DNA from: Streptomyces catenulae
Lineage (GTDB): Bacteria; Actinomycetota; Actinomycetes; Streptomycetales; Streptomycetaceae
Length of the DNA stretch: 64,000 nt
NCBI RefSeq assembly: GCF_000718015.1
Contig: NZ_JODY01000012.1
Coordinates: 1 to 64,000, forward strand
Direction: 5' to 3'
Shown: positions 61,955-64,000 of the stretch, one piece after another
How positions within the stretch are numbered: the stretch's first letter is position 1
Layout of the letters: each line of letters begins with the position of its first letter
Made by a program: the position numbers and the translations under genes
Notes under the pieces: generated by a model
What the model saw: only the letters and a program-made list of their open reading frames with translations
What the model was told of the DNA's origin: nothing
Databases searched by the model: none

Positions 61955-61990
61955 GCTCGCTCCCGGCAGGGGGGAAAGCCGGGAGCGAGC
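61955..61990 (+). terminator. Terminator of adpA-ornA
   Basis: GCTCGCTCCCGGC (61955-61967) and GCCGGGAGCGAGC (61978-61990) are perfect 13-bp arms around a 10-base loop, 7 bases after the ornA stop. Confidence 0.7.
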
Positions 61991-62006
61991 ACTCCTTCGG
62001 ACCCTG

Positions 62007-62012
62007 TACACT
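62007..62012 (+). promoter_or_regulatory. -10-like box of the tRNA-His gene
   Basis: TACACT lies ~46 bases before the tRNA, just after the ornA terminator. No convincing -35 is seen. Confidence 0.3.
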
Positions 62013-62058
62013 TTTTCTCAGCCGGTGGGGAAAAGGAACCACACAAGCACCGGCCATG

Positions 62059-62134
62059 GTGGGTATAGCTCAGCTGGTAGAGCACCTGGTTGTGGTCCAG
62101 GATGTCGCGGGTTCGAGTCCCGTTACTCACCCCA
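62059..62134 (+). tRNA. tRNA-His (anticodon GUG)
   Basis: A complete cloverleaf: acceptor GTGGGTA/TACTCAC with one G-U, D arm GCTCAGCTGGTAGAGC, anticodon stem CCTGG/CCAGG with loop TTGTGGT (anticodon GTG at 62092-62094) and T arm GCGGGTTCGAGTCCCGT. C at the discriminator position (62131) and G at -1 (62058) are the identity pair of histidine tRNA. CCA is encoded (62132-62134). Confidence 0.97.
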
Positions 62135-62136
62135 GT

Positions 62137-62188
62137 ACGGCGAGGGCCCGGTCTGCGAAAGCGGATCGGGCCCTCGCCGTTTCTTCCT
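62137..62188 (+). terminator. Strong intrinsic terminator of tRNA-His
   Basis: ACGGCGAGGGCCCG (62137-62150) pairs perfectly with CGGGCCCTCGCCGT (62167-62180), followed by TTCTTCCTTC. Confidence 0.8.
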
Positions 62189-62255
62189 TCTTCGCAGTGC
62201 GCTCCCCCGGCCCGGCATCCGTGTGTCATGTCCCGGATGCAGCGAGATCGCCGGA

Positions 62256-62277
62256 GCGTCACCGGAGCTTCACCGGC
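62256..62277 (+). promoter_or_regulatory. PHO-box-like direct repeat
   Basis: Two adjacent 11-bp units, GCGTCACCGGA (62256-62266) and GCTTCACCGGC (62267-62277), share the TCACCGG core of PhoP direct-repeat units; a weaker unit (AGATCGCCGGA) lies immediately before. It is 58 bp upstream of the alkaline phosphatase start. Confidence 0.6.
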
Positions 62278-62335
62278 GGCTGGTGGTGTACGTCTCGTCG
62301 TCACCCGCCCCACGAAGCTCGCAAGGAGCCGTGCC

Positions 62336-63694
62336 ATGCCCAGACCCGCCCGTCGCCACCTCATGATCGGTGCCGCCCTGGTGGCCGCGACCACCGCCAC
62401 CGTGGCCGTCACCACCGCCGCCGGTGCCTCGGACACCAAGCAGCAGGCCCAGCAGGCCATCAAGGGCGGGAAGGCGAAGAACGTCATCCTGCTGATCGGC
62501 GACGGTATGGGCGACTCGGAGATCACGCTCGCCCGGGACTACACGGTCGGCGCGGACGGCCGCCTGAACATGGACCGCTTCCCGCTCACCGGCGCGTACA
62601 CCACGTACGCCGTGCACAAGGACGGGACGCCGGACTACGTGACCGACTCCGCGGCGAGCGGTTCGGGGTGGGCGACCGGGCACAAGACGGTGAACGGGCG
62701 GATCTCCAAGACGCCGGGCACCGACAAGGCGGTGCCGACGATTCTGGAGCTGGCGCAGAAGGGCGGCTACGCGACGGGCAGCGTCACCACCGCCGAACTC
62801 ACCGACGCCACGCCCGCGGTGCTCGCCTCGCACGTGACCGACCGCTCCTGCCAGGGACCGGCGGACATGGCCAAGTGCCCGACCGACACGGTGGCGGGCG
62901 GCGGGCCCGGTTCGATCGCCGAGCAGTCCGTCAACCACAAGGTCGATGTGCTCTTCGGCGGCGGTAAGCAGCGGTTCGACCAGAAGGTGACCGACGGCCG
63001 GTACAAGGGCCGGACGGTGACCGACCAGGCGCAGCAGCTGGGCTACCGGGTCGTCACGGACGACGCGTCGATGAAGGCGGTCAAGCCGGGCAAGCCGGTG
63101 CTCGGGCTCTTCGCGCCGGGCAACGTGCCCACCGAGTGGACCGGTGAGCCGGCGGCCAAGGGCGGCACCGACCCGCAGCGGTGTGTGACCGCCAACCCGG
63201 ACCGCCCCGGCTCCACGCCGAGCCTCGCCGACTCCGCGAGCAAGGCGATCCAGCTTCTGGAGGCGAAGCAGAAGCACGCCAAGAAGGGCTTCTTCCTGCA
63301 GATCGAGGGTGCCTCGATCGACAAGCAGGACCATGCGGCCGACCCGTGCGGGCAGATCGGTGAGACCGCCGCGTTCGACCGCGCCGTCAAGGTCGCCCGG
63401 GACTACGCGGCCAAGCACCCCGACACGCTCGTGGTGACCACCGCCGACCACGGCCACTCCAGCCAGATCGTCCCGCTGGAGGCGGCTCCGCCCGGGCTGA
63501 CCTCCACGCTCGTCACCGACGAGGGCCAGCAGCTGAAGGTCAACTACTCGACCAACCCGCCGGGTGAGTCCCAGGAGCACACCGGCACCCAGGTGCGGAT
63601 CGCGGCGCAGGGCCCGAAGGCGTACCGGGTGCTGGGCGTCACCAACCAGACCGATCTGTTCAGCACCCTGCGGGAGGCCATGGGCCTGCGCTGA
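62336..63694 (+). CDS. phoA: Secreted alkaline phosphatase (PhoA type)
   Basis: The 452-aa enzyme has a signal peptide (RPARRHLMIGAALVAATTATVAVTTAAGA), the metal site NVILLIGDGMGDSE (~49-62), nucleophile Ser105 in VTDSAASGSG, IEGASIDKQDHA and TADHGHSSQ with further metal ligands. It releases inorganic phosphate from phosphomonoesters outside the cell. AAGGAG stands before ATG 62336; the frame is open upstream through the tRNA, which excludes an earlier start. The PHO-box-like repeat upstream predicts PhoP-dependent induction under phosphate starvation. Confidence 0.94.
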   Translation: MPRPARRHLMIGAALVAATTATVAVTTAAGASDTKQQAQQAIKGGKAKNVILLIGDGMGDSEITLARDYTVGADGRLNMDRFPLTGAYTTYAVHKDGTPDYVTDSAASGSGWATGHKTVNGRISKTPGTDKAVPTILELAQKGGYATGSVTTAELTDATPAVLASHVTDRSCQGPADMAKCPTDTVAGGGPGSIAEQSVNHKVDVLFGGGKQRFDQKVTDGRYKGRTVTDQAQQLGYRVVTDDASMKAVKPGKPVLGLFAPGNVPTEWTGEPAAKGGTDPQRCVTANPDRPGSTPSLADSASKAIQLLEAKQKHAKKGFFLQIEGASIDKQDHAADPCGQIGETAAFDRAVKVARDYAAKHPDTLVVTTADHGHSSQIVPLEAAPPGLTSTLVTDEGQQLKVNYSTNPPGESQEHTGTQVRIAAQGPKAYRVLGVTNQTDLFSTLREAMGLR

Positions 63695-63756
63695 CCTGGA
63701 GGAACGGGAGGGGGAGACCGGGTTTCGGTCTCCCCCTCCCGTCGTGTGCGCGTACG

Positions 63757-64000
63757 TCAGTAGCCGACGGTGAAGCGCTCGCCGGTGTGGCGGGGGTGCT
63801 CGATCTCGTCGAGGAGGGCGACCGCGTAGTCCTCGGCGGAGATGCGGCTGCTGCCGTCCGCCGCGACGACCAGGTCGTCGGTGGCGGTGCGGTAGCCGCC
63901 GGTGCGCTCGCCGGGCTCGATGAGGGCGGCGGGGCTGAGGTTGGTCCAGCGGACGTCGGAGACGGTGCGGTAGAAGTCCAGCGCGTCGCCGTGCGCGTGC
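63757..64000 (-). CDS. NAD(P)-binding (NmrA/SDR-like) protein, C-terminal 80 codons
   Basis: The minus-strand frame ends at TGA 63757-63759 and is open at the window edge, so the N-terminal Rossmann part is missing. The visible part ([32 protein letters not shown]..., [28 protein letters not shown]) is the C-terminal region of the NAD(P)-dependent YwnB/NmrA-like family. Cofactor and substrate cannot be judged from this part. It is convergent with the phosphatase gene. Confidence 0.8.
   Translation of the reverse strand, partial: HAHGDALDFYRTVSDVRWTNLSPAALIEPGERTGGYRTATDDLVVAADGSSRISAEDYAVALLDEIEHPRHTGERFTVGY

Noticed and set aside
62059..62134. tRNA-His as an integration site for a mobile element
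   Set aside because: No integrase, no direct repeat of the tRNA 3' end and no foreign genes follow it in the window.
1..64000. CRISPR, restriction, toxin-antitoxin, prophage or secondary-metabolite cluster
   Set aside because: No array, no nuclease/methylase pairs, no phage structural genes and no biosynthetic core enzymes are present among the supported genes.

Overview
The window is high-GC actinobacterial chromosome, almost certainly Streptomyces. The support is extreme third-position GC, an adpA-ornA-tRNA-His block with a bldA-type TTA codon in adpA, a conservon-type histidine kinase at the left edge, and citrate synthase, leucine-catabolism, glmS and adpA genes in the order I remember from the S. 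coelicolor SCO27xx region. I see no prophage, insertion sequence, CRISPR array or restriction system. The first 56 bases are an Illumina Nextera adapter, so the left edge is a contig end.

Layout. 57-10.8 kb: conservon-type sensor kinase (cut by the contig end), MreB-family protein, FUSC membrane protein, an ABC pair whose ATPase is fused to a secreted S15-type hydrolase, and a membrane protein with a probable frameshift. 10.9-18.8 kb: an inositol-catabolism locus, mmsA-iolD-iolB-iolC on the minus strand and iolE-like-iolG divergent from it. 19-22.5 kb: secreted peptidoglycan-binding protein, tiny HTH protein, ketopantoate reductase, DedA protein, copper chaperone under a CsoR-type operator. 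22.5-30.2 kb: a structured intergenic region that looks like a small-RNA locus, citrate synthase, RecD2 helicase, GH3 and a secreted aminopeptidase. 30.3-41.6 kb: full-length fused ABC exporter, secreted GH65 protein, and an operon of degenerate ABC ATPase, YhgE/Pip protein and TetR regulator. 41.6-46.3 kb: agmatinase-like enzyme, TetR, hydrolase, phosphatase-like protein, TesB thioesterase.

46.4-54.2 kb is a leucine/branched-chain acyl-CoA degradation unit: acyl-CoA dehydrogenase, a TetR repressor, then divergently the carboxylase beta and alpha subunits, HMG-CoA lyase and acdH. The divergent gap carries two matching 16-bp operators over well-formed promoters. Right after acdH comes a GH20 hexosaminidase gene whose last ~60 codons are missing and whose reading frame runs antisense into acdH. 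From memory, S. coelicolor carries the desferrioxamine genes desEF-desABCD exactly here, so a deletion is the simplest reading.

55.9-64 kb: a small unknown gene behind a perfect 16-bp palindrome, glmS, a universal stress protein, a 0.9-kb adpA upstream region, adpA, ornA, tRNA-His(GUG), a secreted alkaline phosphatase behind a PHO-box-like repeat, and the 3' end of an NAD(P)-binding protein cut by the window edge. Most operons are closed by perfect inverted repeats, listed individually.
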